Virus record (IMG/VR): IMGVR_UViG_3300037587_000108
Location: 1 to 20,342 of that record
Length of the DNA stretch: 20,342 bases
Reading direction: 5' to 3' (one strand)
DNA from: a virus
Position 1 is the first letter of the stretch. The number at the start of each line of letters is the position of its first letter. Below are positions 8,081-14,104 of the stretch, piece after piece. Position numbers and translations under genes: made by a program. The notes beneath the pieces were generated by a model, which was given only the letters and a program-made list of their open reading frames with translations, ran no database searches and had not been told where the DNA came from.

Positions 8081-8101
8081 AAAAATAAGCCCACAATGGG
8101 C
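8081..8101 (-). terminator. Terminator-like hairpin before cement and capsid genes
   Basis: The minus strand reads GCCCA-UUG-UGGGC (8101-8089) followed by UUAUUUUU (8088-8081), the layout of a small intrinsic terminator. The stem has only 5 bp. It ends 26 bases before the cement start with no room for a full promoter after it. It may be a leaky terminator or attenuator that tunes capsid transcription, or simply part of a structured leader. Confidence 0.45.
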
Positions 8102-8111
8102 AAACGTTTAA

Positions 8112-8147
8112 CTAATCAATCGGGACATCTATCCTGGTATTGATTAG
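8112..8147 (-). repeat. 9-bp perfect inverted repeat
   Basis: CTAATCAAT at 8112-8120 is the exact reverse complement of ATTGATTAG at 8139-8147, with an 18-base spacer that can add a 3-bp inner pairing (8123-8125 with 8132-8134). It could be an RNA hairpin in the capsid leader or a dyad operator. Placement in a transcribed leader favours RNA. Confidence 0.6.
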
Positions 8148-8235
8148 GGGCTGAGTGCATCTACATCTCAACCACTAAATATGCTGTTTGTTGAAGGCTT
8201 CGTCTCCGGCCACCTAGCAAGCCTCGTCCGGTCTT

Positions 8236-8272
8236 CGACTTAAGCACACTTATCTGAAATGCACTTAAGTCG
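8236..8272 (-). repeat. Long hairpin downstream of the ribozyme
   Basis: Minus-strand RNA pairs CGACUUAAG (8272-8264) with CUUAAGUCG (8244-8236), 9 perfect pairs. The pairing continues inward as UGCAUUU with AAGUGUG, including three G-U pairs, to make a 16-pair stem closed by a 5-base loop (CAGAU). It lies 38 bases downstream of the stem I 3' strand, so after cleavage it would sit near the new 5' end of the capsid mRNA and could protect it. Confidence 0.65.
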
Positions 8273-8310
8273 GTGGCTTGCTTTTGTCCTATTCACAACC
8301 TTCTAATAGG

Positions 8311-8361
8311 CCTAAGAGACACCTTTCGGCGTTTCGTCCCTGCGGACTCATCAGTCTTAGG
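8311..8361 (-). ncRNA. Type I hammerhead self-cleaving ribozyme
   Basis: The minus strand carries the complete hammerhead core. Stem I is CCUAAGA (8361-8355) with UCUUAGG (8317-8311), 7 perfect pairs. Then come CUGAUGA (8354-8348), stem II GUCC/GGAC (8347-8344 with 8339-8336) with loop GCAG, GAA (8335-8333), and stem III ACGCC/GGUGU (8332-8328 with 8323-8319) with GNRA loop GAAA. C at 8318 is the cleavage base in a classic GUC triplet. The predicted cut is between 8318 and 8317. Stems II and III are closed and stem I is open, which makes it type I. The catalytic G8 and G12 positions are present. It is co-oriented with the late genes and would split the late transcript between scaffold-side and capsid-side genes. 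Confidence 0.93.
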
Positions 8362-8458
8362 AGTAGCGGGAAGAGATAGCGATTCTCTATTTAATACAGC
8401 TCGTCCTGTACCCGCATGTGCGTATTCTATATCAGAAAACGATATAAAACACTATTCC

Positions 8459-8872
8459 TTAAATGATGTCGCGCTCCACAACGCTCTTCTGCCCTAACGG
8501 TACGTATTCCGAGTCGCCCAAAGCTTGAATATTCCCCTGAGTCGCATCGATGTTCCGCGCCTGCTGTGCATCCATATCCTCATCATAATACTTTTGCTCG
8601 ATACGCATCAGAACGTGCATATTACCTTTCCCGGCAGGTTGCTCGACTTTCTCACCGTCATGCCATACGAATTCCCACCAAGCTCGTTCCATCTGCCCTA
8701 ATTTGCCTGGGTGATCCGGCCCTGTAATAGCCCAATAGTATTTATATCCTTCCACTTTCAATGAATCAGGTACAGACAGTTTATTACCTGATCCCATTGG
8801 CACGCGATTGGGTCGGGCTGAGTTGCGTTCGCCATCACGGTTAGGCGTACGTGGCTTTGGTCCTGGCTTCAT
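8459..8872 (-). CDS. Conserved phage protein between scaffold and capsid genes
   Basis: A 137-residue protein. The basic N-terminus (MKPGPKPRTPNRDGERNSAR) is followed by a conserved-looking core, VPDSLKVEGYKYYWAITG, then QMERAWWEFVWHD and VLMRIEQKYYDEDMDAQQ. The aromatic, charged core and the lack of membrane or signal segments suggest a cytoplasmic or virion protein. It resembles uncharacterised proteins found with scaffold and capsid genes in podoviruses. ATG follows GAGG and overlaps the stop of the scaffold gene by one base. It is the last gene before the ribozyme gap, so its mRNA would lie at the 3' end of the cleaved upstream fragment. Confidence 0.7.
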   Translation of the reverse strand: MKPGPKPRTPNRDGERNSARPNRVPMGSGNKLSVPDSLKVEGYKYYWAITGPDHPGKLGQMERAWWEFVWHDGEKVEQPAGKGNMHVLMRIEQKYYDEDMDAQQARNIDATQGNIQALGDSEYVPLGQKSVVERDII

Positions 8873-9690
8873 TATGATTTCCTCGCATCTGCAACTGATT
8901 TCAGAAACTGCTTCTCATCTTTGAACATCGACTTACCGAACAGCTCGTATTCGCGTGATTCTTGGGCTGTCAGATCGTTCATCGATAGTTCTTTGCCTGC
9001 CCGTTGTCGTTGGCGCGGCTGTAGGCTCTGCTCAGTCATGGTTGCACTCTCTCTGCGAGGGTTAGTCTGTTGTTGCTGCTCTGGATAAAGCTTGGAGATC
9101 TGGTCATTGACAAAGGCTAACGCCGATTGCGTGGTTGCTCCTGGCTTAGCTGCTGCTTGGCTAAAGAACATCTGCGCTTGTGATGCTTTATCGCTGCCGT
9201 CATCGATCCAAGGATTAGCCGCGTTCCAGTCTGCAATGGTTGGATCGATCTGTGGCGCTACCGGCTCAACTACTGCAGTATTTTCAATCTGCGTCTGTAG
9301 CTGGTCATACTTGACTGTATCGGCTTCCTCTACTGCCTGCCTTTGCTGAGCCTTCAGGTCGTTAATAGCCGCTGCCTGCTGGGCTGAGTGCAGCTTATTC
9401 AGGCTAGCAATACGGCTATCCATGTCGCTCTGTGCGCGGCGTGTCTCTGCCTTGGCATCACGTACCTGGGTCTGCATCTCGCCGTACAGGTTATATTCGC
9501 CTGCTGTCTTCCAGTTCTCAGCCTTACCGTCAAACTGATCCTCTGGCCTCCAGCCATCATCCCACGCCTTTTGCTCTGCTGGTGATAGATCGGGTTGCCC
9601 CTCTTGCTGATTATCAATCAACTGCTCGACATTATCAGGCAGCTCTTCGTTACCAGCGCCTAGCGCCTCTGCAATCTGTTCTTCAGACAT
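8872..9690 (-). CDS. Probable head scaffolding protein
   Basis: I choose ATG 9690 (MSEEQIAEALG), which has AAGGGG before it; the upstream extension to 9759 lies over the previous gene. The product has 272 residues (P22 gp8 has about 300). It is acidic, Gln/Ala-rich and mostly helical. An early motif, SPAEQKAWDDGWRPEDQF near residues 38-55, recurs in phage scaffold proteins. A long coiled-coil-like stretch (about 75-145) and a Gln-rich linker follow, and the end is basic and helical (FKDEKQFLKSVADARKS), as expected for a capsid-binding tail. It lies upstream of the capsid gene. Scaffold identity is well supported by order and composition, though there is no catalytic signature to confirm it. 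Confidence 0.75.
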   Translation of the reverse strand: MSEEQIAEALGAGNEELPDNVEQLIDNQQEGQPDLSPAEQKAWDDGWRPEDQFDGKAENWKTAGEYNLYGEMQTQVRDAKAETRRAQSDMDSRIASLNKLHSAQQAAAINDLKAQQRQAVEEADTVKYDQLQTQIENTAVVEPVAPQIDPTIADWNAANPWIDDGSDKASQAQMFFSQAAAKPGATTQSALAFVNDQISKLYPEQQQQTNPRRESATMTEQSLQPRQRQRAGKELSMNDLTAQESREYELFGKSMFKDEKQFLKSVADARKS

Positions 9691-9880
9691 TATCAACCCC
9701 TTCTTTGGTTGTGAATTGTAGTAATTCAATATCGCAATCGTCGCTCTCAGGGAAGCCACGCATTGCTAGAGCTTCTTTTACGACCTGTGTGACTTCCTCA
9801 CACCCTGATTGTCCTTTCAATCCATCCCAAAAGTCATCTGAGGCTTCTCTAATTTGCACTACGAAAGTGTAAGCTTTCAT
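9683..9880 (-). CDS. Small phage protein, 65 residues
   Basis: The product begins MKAYTFVVQIREASDDFWDG and ends acidic. An alpha/beta pattern (YTFVVQIRE strand, CEEVTQVVKEALAMRG helix, DIELLQFTT strand) suggests a compact small domain. Its ATG overlaps the upstream TGA (ATGA) behind a GGAGGATGACAC site, and its end overlaps the scaffold start by 8 bases, so it is coupled to both. Function unknown. Similar folds occur in small regulatory proteins, but no specific family is recognised. Confidence 0.65.
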   Translation of the reverse strand: MKAYTFVVQIREASDDFWDGLKGQSGCEEVTQVVKEALAMRGFPESDDCDIELLQFTTKEGVDNV

Positions 9881-9892
9881 GTGTCATCCTCC
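9876..9892. repeat. 17-bp junction repeat, copy 1
   Basis: The plus-strand string ttcatgtgtcatcctcc recurs exactly at 10085-10101. On the coding strand it contains the last codons of one gene (EDDT), its stop, the Shine-Dalgarno GGAGG and the next ATG. Confidence 0.85.
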
Positions 9893-10089
9893 AGCTTTAA
9901 TGAAAGCTCGCTTCTTTTGATCGCGACTCTCGCTTCGCTGATTAAGCTCTCGCATGCAATCACCATCGGGGTCGTATTAGTCATAAACGCCATGCCTTTT
10001 GCATCTTTAAGCCTGGTGATCTCGATCAATACGTTTTCTATAATCCTGCCCCATTCATAAGCCTTTTTATCGAACTCATCCAGGTTCAT
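9877..10089 (-). CDS. Small helical phage protein, 70 residues
   Basis: The product begins MNLDEFDKKAYEWGRIIENV and is helical throughout, with two likely helices (DEFDKKAYEWGRIIENVLIE and CESLISEARVAIKRSELSL) and the C-terminus KLEDDT. No known motif was seen. ATG is preceded by the same GGAGGATGACAC cassette as the next gene and overlaps the upstream stop. Placement between the co-chaperonin and the scaffold hints at an accessory assembly role, but nothing in the sequence proves it. Confidence 0.6.
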   Translation of the reverse strand: MNLDEFDKKAYEWGRIIENVLIEITRLKDAKGMAFMTNTTPMVIACESLISEARVAIKRSELSLKLEDDT

Positions 10090-10101
10090 GTGTCATCCTC
10101 C
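10085..10101. repeat. 17-bp junction repeat, copy 2
   Basis: Exact second copy of the string at 9876-9892, again spanning an EDDT-stop/Shine-Dalgarno/ATG gene junction. A diverged version (ccattgttatcctcca) lies at the 10337 start. Confidence 0.85.
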
Positions 10102-10337
10102 TGCGGATGTTTGGAAAAGTAGAGATTAATCGCGCCTTGTAGTGCGATCATTAACTGCTCATCTGTCTTGCAAGAATGTCGCGCCCGAATCTGCAGCCCT
10201 TCTTCGCACTCAGCCAGAGAGATACCGACAAAGACATTTGCCCCTGTTGATTCATAGTCAACCTTGCACTCGGAAAGGATGCCATCGATATCAGTAGAGC
10301 ATTCTGCAAAACTGATATCATCAATCAGGCTTTCCAT
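10086..10337 (-). CDS. Small acidic phage protein, 83 residues
   Basis: Acidic protein beginning MESLIDDISFAECSTDIDGI, with four Cys at about 13, 24, 44 and 56, too widely spaced for an obvious metal site. The C-terminal helix has EQLMIALQGAINLYFSK and the end is QEDDT. Its start lies inside the GroES-like gene's end, where GGAGGATAAC serves as both coding sequence and Shine-Dalgarno. Function unknown. Confidence 0.6.
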   Translation of the reverse strand: MESLIDDISFAECSTDIDGILSECKVDYESTGANVFVGISLAECEEGLQIRARHSCKTDEQLMIALQGAINLYFSKHPQEDDT

Positions 10338-10719
10338 TGTTATCCTCCAACTGCTGCTGCAGCATGGTTAGAAAATCTCCGTTAGCTAGCCCCATAATGT
10401 CCTGGTCGCTCACGTATCGGTAATTTTCAAACTGTTTGTTGTACTCATGCGCCCGAGTAAACTTGCCATCGTATCGGGTTGATAGCTCGACCAGATCGCC
10501 CTCTTTAACGCCCCAATCTTTAGGAGACTCACAACCGGCATAGCCCTTATACGCTGTAGGGCCAAACGCAATGATGCGGGCAATATCACGCCCTTTACGC
10601 TCACGCTCTACCTCTGCCTCAGATGAAGCAAGAATAATTCCCCCGCTTGATTGGATCTGTACTGGGATTATTTCTACCAGCACGTTATAGCCGAGTGGCA
10701 ATACAGGTGGGTTATTCAT
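10321..10719 (-). CDS. GroES-like co-chaperonin (Cpn10 family)
   Basis: A 132-residue protein (host GroES is about 97). Residues 7-31 (LPLGYNVLVEIIPVQIQSSG then GIILA) match the GroES N-terminal strand and mobile loop. GGIIL corresponds to the GroEL-binding GGIVL motif. VIAFGP-like (IIAFGPTAYKG, 49-59), VKEGDLVELSTRYDGK (71-86) and YVSDQDIMGLA (102-112) follow in family order. An insert of about 15 residues (SPKDWG region) and a C-terminal Gln-rich extension lengthen it. Phage co-chaperonins such as T4 gp31 replace GroES to fold capsid proteins, so helping fold the capsid protein in this window is a reasonable inference. AAGGGG lies before its ATG. Confidence 0.85.
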   Translation of the reverse strand: MNNPPVLPLGYNVLVEIIPVQIQSSGGIILASSEAEVERERKGRDIARIIAFGPTAYKGYAGCESPKDWGVKEGDLVELSTRYDGKFTRAHEYNKQFENYRYVSDQDIMGLANGDFLTMLQQQLEDNNGKPD

Positions 10720-10891
10720 CGGACGCCCCTTTAATCTTCACAACACTTGATGGGTTGTCGAATGAAGCCACTAACTCGGGGGGGTCAACCTCCAGGTGGA
10801 AAAGCGCTTGATGATCTTGCGTATAATCGAACCAGTCCGACTCAACATGGTTGATCATTCCACGGTTTGTAACAATCTCATACTTATTCAT
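10712..10891 (-). CDS. 59-residue phage protein upstream of co-chaperonin
   Basis: ATG at 10891 overlaps the TAA of the preceding gene (TAATG) behind GAGGAGG. The frame ends at TAA 10714-10712, overlapping the GroES-like start by 8 bases. The product begins MNKYEIVTNRGMINHVESDW and has a central HLEVDPPELVASFDN and basic-acidic end KIKGASDE. The beta-rich pattern, strong Shine-Dalgarno and tight coupling support translation. No function can be assigned. Confidence 0.65.
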   Translation of the reverse strand: MNKYEIVTNRGMINHVESDWFDYTQDHQALFHLEVDPPELVASFDNPSSVVKIKGASDE

Positions 10892-11112
10892 TAATCAGCC
10901 TCCTCTAAGGCATCTTCATAGGCGTTTGACAGGCTCGTTGCCCCATCAATAAAGCCCTCTTTGTACGCTGTTCTAAGCGCCGTCTGATCTACTGTTTCCA
11001 TCATGCTAGATTCTATTCTAGCGCCTTCAACTTCCTCTTTGATCTTACTGAATACTGCCTTGGTTACGGGGTGGCTGTTCCACTCCTGTAGGTCCTGCTT
11101 GGTTAATACCAT
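10891..11112 (-). CDS. Small helical phage protein, 73 residues
   Basis: The product begins MVLTKQDLQEWNSHPVTKAV and is mostly helical. The pattern DLQEWNSHPVTKAVFSKIKEE followed by ALRTAYKEGFIDGATSL looks like a short helical hairpin found in small phage proteins near portal genes. GGAGG lies before its ATG. It is acidic at the C-terminus (DALEEAD) and overlaps the next start. Function unknown; a structural accessory role is possible. Confidence 0.65.
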   Translation of the reverse strand: MVLTKQDLQEWNSHPVTKAVFSKIKEEVEGARIESSMMETVDQTALRTAYKEGFIDGATSLSNAYEDALEEAD

Positions 11113-11129
11113 TGCTTAGCCTCCTGCGG

Positions 11130-11489
11130 CTATTTGTGGTGCAACGAACACCTGAACGTTGCGGTTAGTTTATCTTTTTGTATCTCAATAGTCGGGGCCT
11201 GGCGCCAATGTATCTCGATATCCCGATGCTTTATCTCTTCTCCTTCTCGCTTCTGTGCGGTTTTCGATTTTGCTAGAGCATCTACGCAAAAATCTATCTT
11301 GCTCTCTAGCCAAGATATCTCGTTGTCTATCGATGAATCGTCGTCAATCTCAATCATAAAGCCATATGTTTGGTATTGAATATCAAACGAATCGCGCGCT
11401 CCAGCTAGCCCCAGTACAGAGGTTTCATCGGAGAGATAGAATTCCTCTAGCTGCTTATTATGATGTGATATTAGATCCTGTCGGTTCAT
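11130..11489 (-). CDS. Hypothetical phage protein, 119 residues
   Basis: The product begins MNRQDLISHHNKQLEEFYLS. It has an acidic central stretch (MIEIDDDSSIDNEISWLESK), a helix to about residue 85, and a C-terminal beta part (IEIHWRQAPTIEIQKDKLTA). The start overlaps the portal's last 32 bases and has GGAGC before the ATG. No recognised motif. Its position between portal and co-chaperonin genes, with several other small ORFs, suggests a variable accessory cassette. Confidence 0.6.
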   Translation of the reverse strand: MNRQDLISHHNKQLEEFYLSDETSVLGLAGARDSFDIQYQTYGFMIEIDDDSSIDNEISWLESKIDFCVDALAKSKTAQKREGEEIKHRDIEIHWRQAPTIEIQKDKLTATFRCSLHHK

Positions 11490-13650
11490 TCGTCAGCTCC
11501 TGTGGCTGCTGTAATTGCTGCAGAGCCTGCTGGTTTTGCAACTCCTGCTGGTCTAGCTGGAGTGCGGTGGTGTAAATGCTAGTTTGATTCTTGGTGTCTT
11601 CTGTCTCTGCTTCTTCCAGAGTCTTGATAGTCTTCGCTTCGTTTAGGGTTACTTCGGAACTACCCTTGTCTAAATCCATCGCTAGCTTAGCGTCTTCTCG
11701 TGCCTGCTCTCGCTCTTGTGCTTCAGCCTGTGCTTCAGCCTGTGCTGCTGCGATCAGGTCAAGACGTTCCTTCTCTCCCAAAATAAGCTGCTCAAGCTGT
11801 GGATTCTCTGCCAGCAACCGTTGCAAGCGCTCTTCTGGTGCTTCATCTGGGAATACCTCATCGACTACAGTCGAACCAATAGTCTCCAGGAAGTTCTTAT
11901 AGAGAGGCCTTGCATCTATGCCTACTAGAGCAAGCTTGTCAGCTATAGACACCTCTGCATTTGCCATGATGATTCGCTGTGTCTTTGTGGCAATCTCTGG
12001 ATTAGCAACAGGTACAATATCCATGCCGCGAAGGTTAAAGTCCTGTGCGAAGTCAGCCTGCGGGTCGTCAAGGATATCTTGATACTGTTCAGGGTCAACA
12101 AACTTAGCGTTCAGCTCAAACAGCTTGCGAAACTCTGAGGACATAGACCGATAGATACGCTTCACAATAGCGCCTGTACCCTGCATCTGCTCATCGATAA
12201 GGGCTAGGGTGGTGCCTACTGGTGCGTTGGTGCCTAGAGCGCCTTTGAGGTCTGCTGAGGCGGCTAGTTCTTGTGCTGAGCTGATCATGAATTGCATTAG
12301 AGCTAATAGGGTAGGCGACGGCTCTTTGAATGGCAGCGGTTTGATACCGTTCTGCAGATCAATAGCGCTAATGCCGGTCTGCTTCCACTCACCAGGTTTA
12401 AAGCTGCTCGATCCCATCTTCTTACGGAATCCGCGTGCAACCCACCCGCCTTGAAGGTTAGATAGCGTACCTGCATCAACCAGCTGGTTAGTGGTTGAGT
12501 TAATACCCGATACAATCGCGCTCAATAGGTGTGTATAGCCAACATCAAGGAAGCCGCCTTGTGGATCACGCAGGAAGCCATACTTGGTGATATTGATCTC
12601 TGGGCTTATCCTTACCACTTCACGCTCACCTGATGTCGCTGGTAGCTCACCGCCCTGCATCAGCCGGTCAAGAGTAGATGCGCGGTTGTTTTCCTCGTCC
12701 TTGATCAATACATCCTTTGGCTCAAAACGCGGCATGATCCGAACGATAACGCCGGTCGATTCCTGGAACACGAATGTATAAGGCTCTTCGTACCCATCAC
12801 CGTCTAGATCGAAATAGCCATCTTGCTCAATGAAGCTGGTGAACATGTCCGCTTCTGATTCTTCGTCTGTCTCTTCGTCGCGATCACCGAAACTCAGCTG
12901 AACATCTAACCAAATTCCTTGCCGTTGCTTCTCAATGATCTCGTTCTTGGCGAAGTCGTGGATCTCACTGAACCGACGCAACCTGGTAATTGATGCAGCG
13001 TCTTGGCTAACAGCGAAATTGGGGAAAGTGATCAACTTGGAAGTGTTGCGGCCTAGCTGTGCATCAAAGAATGTCTTCTTGAACACTGTGCCTGTGTATG
13101 GCAGATCATAGATAAGCTTCTCGTGCTCATCTCTCCATTCAGGCATCTCGATGTTAAGCTGCCAGTTCTGGAACTCTGACACTCGCTCACCACGCTCAAA
13201 CTTCTGATCTTGTGGATCATCACCGATAACCTTGGTCTTAAGGATGTCGTAGCTACGCAGCAACTCGGCAGATGCACGATCACTGAACTTAAGCGCGGCC
13301 TTCATCAACTCAGGGGATTTGAAGTTAGCAGCACCATCCCAAGGTGTGTTTTTGGTCTGTGTCTCTTGCTTAACAAGGTCAAGTCCGAAGTCTACCAGTT
13401 CAGCCCAATCATTCATTGAATCCTGATCAGCCTCGAACCCTTCTTTAGCCTGCCGACCTACTGCTAATAGCTGGTCATCAGAGAACATATCAGCGATGTT
13501 AGGCTTAGGCGCAAAGATCACCTGCCCGTCCTGAGCCTGAGACACCAGGAACATATCAGCGAGCAGTTCAACGCCTTCAAGCTCGGTGATGTCGCGCTCT
13601 TCCTCTCCGTCTAGCTCTTGGTCTTCTACATCGCTGCTAATGATTGCCAT
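11458..13650 (-). CDS. Portal protein, P22 gp1-like
   Basis: A 730-residue protein, close to P22 gp1 (725). The acidic N-terminus is followed by the helical clip/wing region containing TPWDGAANFKSPELMKAALK near residue 105 and MPEWRDEHEKLIYDLPYTGT, then a stem-like part. The C-terminal ~130 residues (from about 600) are helical and rich in Gln, Ala and Glu (EAQAEAQEREQAREDAKLAM), suggesting the long barrel seen in P22-type portals. It forms the dodecameric ring through which terminase packages DNA and to which the gp4-like adaptor binds. It follows the terminase block, as expected. ATG is preceded by AGGG. Confidence 0.88.
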   Translation of the reverse strand: MAIISSDVEDQELDGEEERDITELEGVELLADMFLVSQAQDGQVIFAPKPNIADMFSDDQLLAVGRQAKEGFEADQDSMNDWAELVDFGLDLVKQETQTKNTPWDGAANFKSPELMKAALKFSDRASAELLRSYDILKTKVIGDDPQDQKFERGERVSEFQNWQLNIEMPEWRDEHEKLIYDLPYTGTVFKKTFFDAQLGRNTSKLITFPNFAVSQDAASITRLRRFSEIHDFAKNEIIEKQRQGIWLDVQLSFGDRDEETDEESEADMFTSFIEQDGYFDLDGDGYEEPYTFVFQESTGVIVRIMPRFEPKDVLIKDEENNRASTLDRLMQGGELPATSGEREVVRISPEINITKYGFLRDPQGGFLDVGYTHLLSAIVSGINSTTNQLVDAGTLSNLQGGWVARGFRKKMGSSSFKPGEWKQTGISAIDLQNGIKPLPFKEPSPTLLALMQFMISSAQELAASADLKGALGTNAPVGTTLALIDEQMQGTGAIVKRIYRSMSSEFRKLFELNAKFVDPEQYQDILDDPQADFAQDFNLRGMDIVPVANPEIATKTQRIIMANAEVSIADKLALVGIDARPLYKNFLETIGSTVVDEVFPDEAPEERLQRLLAENPQLEQLILGEKERLDLIAAAQAEAQAEAQEREQAREDAKLAMDLDKGSSEVTLNEAKTIKTLEEAETEDTKNQTSIYTTALQLDQQELQNQQALQQLQQPQELTNEPTGSNITS

Positions 13651-13652
13651 TG

Positions 13653-13829
13653 TTATGCCCTGTTAGTGGCCAGTGAGGCCGGTGTTATCCGCATAATTCC
13701 GCGAGTGATAACGCCGCCAATGATACCAGCCTTGTATTTAGTTACCGCGCACTTCTCGCACCGTGGCTTGTTATCACCGCAGCAATACGGCTTGTCTGTT
13801 TTGGTTTGACAGTCCACACAAGTCGCCAT
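13653..13829 (-). CDS. 58-residue Cys-rich zinc-ribbon-like protein
   Basis: I take ATG 13829 (MATCVDCQTK) rather than 13859 because GGTGGTGAT precedes it and the upstream stop lies one base away (TGATATG). Cys occur at residues 4, 7, 16, 17, 24 and 27 as CxxC, CC and CxxC, consistent with a small zinc ribbon. The rest (YKAGIIGGVITRGIMRITPA) is hydrophobic and could be a short amphipathic or membrane-associated segment. Metal binding is inferred from spacing. The function in the phage is unknown; it lies just before the portal gene. Confidence 0.65.
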   Translation of the reverse strand: MATCVDCQTKTDKPYCCGDNKPRCEKCAVTKYKAGIIGGVITRGIMRITPASLATNRA

Positions 13830-13830
13830 A

Positions 13831-14103
13831 TCACCACCCGCCTTCTTCAATGAACTCATTGGCTAGAGCCTTGACGATCAAATGCATATCATCTTCGGTG
13901 TAGTTGTTACACATCTGCTGAGTCTGGAATACTTCACGAAACGGCTCAAGGTCGATGTGGCTCATATCCTCATCTGGGTCGAAACACATCTCAATCCAGC
14001 GGGTCTTTGATGGCTTGTAATCTTTTGGGTCTCCCTCCTCGCCCCCATCGTAACTACGAATATCGCCTTCACTTTTAATCGGTGCTAATCCAAAACCTTC
14101 CAT
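13831..14103 (-). CDS. 90-residue protein with a capsid-like N-terminus
   Basis: ATG at 14103 follows a TGA one base upstream (TGATATG). Residues 2-24 (EGFGLAPIKSEG then YDGGEEG) align without gaps to residues 53-75 of the major capsid protein, with 14 of 23 identical by my count. The remaining ~65 residues are acidic (CFDPDEDMSHIDLEPFREVF) with a helix (DDMHLIVKALANEFIEE) and do not resemble the capsid protein. It may be a capture of capsid sequence or a capsid-interacting mimic. It lies between the terminase ghost and the zinc-ribbon gene. Whether it is expressed is unknown, but the reading frame is intact. Confidence 0.7.
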   Translation of the reverse strand: MEGFGLAPIKSEGDIRSYDGGEEGDPKDYKPSKTRWIEMCFDPDEDMSHIDLEPFREVFQTQQMCNNYTEDDMHLIVKALANEFIEEGGW

Positions 14104-14104
14104 A

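Larger units (their letters stand above)
8104..8458 (-). other. Structured non-coding leader ahead of the capsid genes
   Basis: This is the only gap above 300 bases. No ORF with a credible start was found. On the minus strand it contains, in RNA order, small hairpins at 8446-8428 (6 bp), 8410-8395 (5 bp) and 8388-8372 (5 bp), then a hammerhead ribozyme (8361-8311), a long hairpin (8272-8236), a 7-bp hairpin (8225-8194) and an inverted repeat (8147-8112). AT-rich segments near 8421-8450 and 8389-8400 could hold a promoter, but no convincing -35/-10 pair was seen. The density of pairing suggests the stretch acts as RNA. Confidence 0.6.

Noticed and set aside
8056-8103. Longer start for the cement gene at 8103
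   Set aside because: The added residues lie over the terminator-like hairpin and T-rich run, while ATG 8055 has its own GAGG site.
8389-8450. Possible promoter in AT-rich sequence upstream of the ribozyme
   Set aside because: TATAGAAT and TATTAAAT resemble -10 boxes, but no -35 element at proper spacing was found; not listed as a promoter.
8273-8497. Plus-strand 74-codon frame across the ribozyme gap
   Set aside because: It runs opposite to the late genes, crosses the hammerhead core, has no Shine-Dalgarno site, and the ribozyme on the minus strand explains the sequence better.
9399-9872. Plus- and minus-strand open frames within the scaffold gene
   Set aside because: They overlap the scaffold frame completely and read as low-quality Ser/Cys/Arg-rich shadows without ribosome sites.
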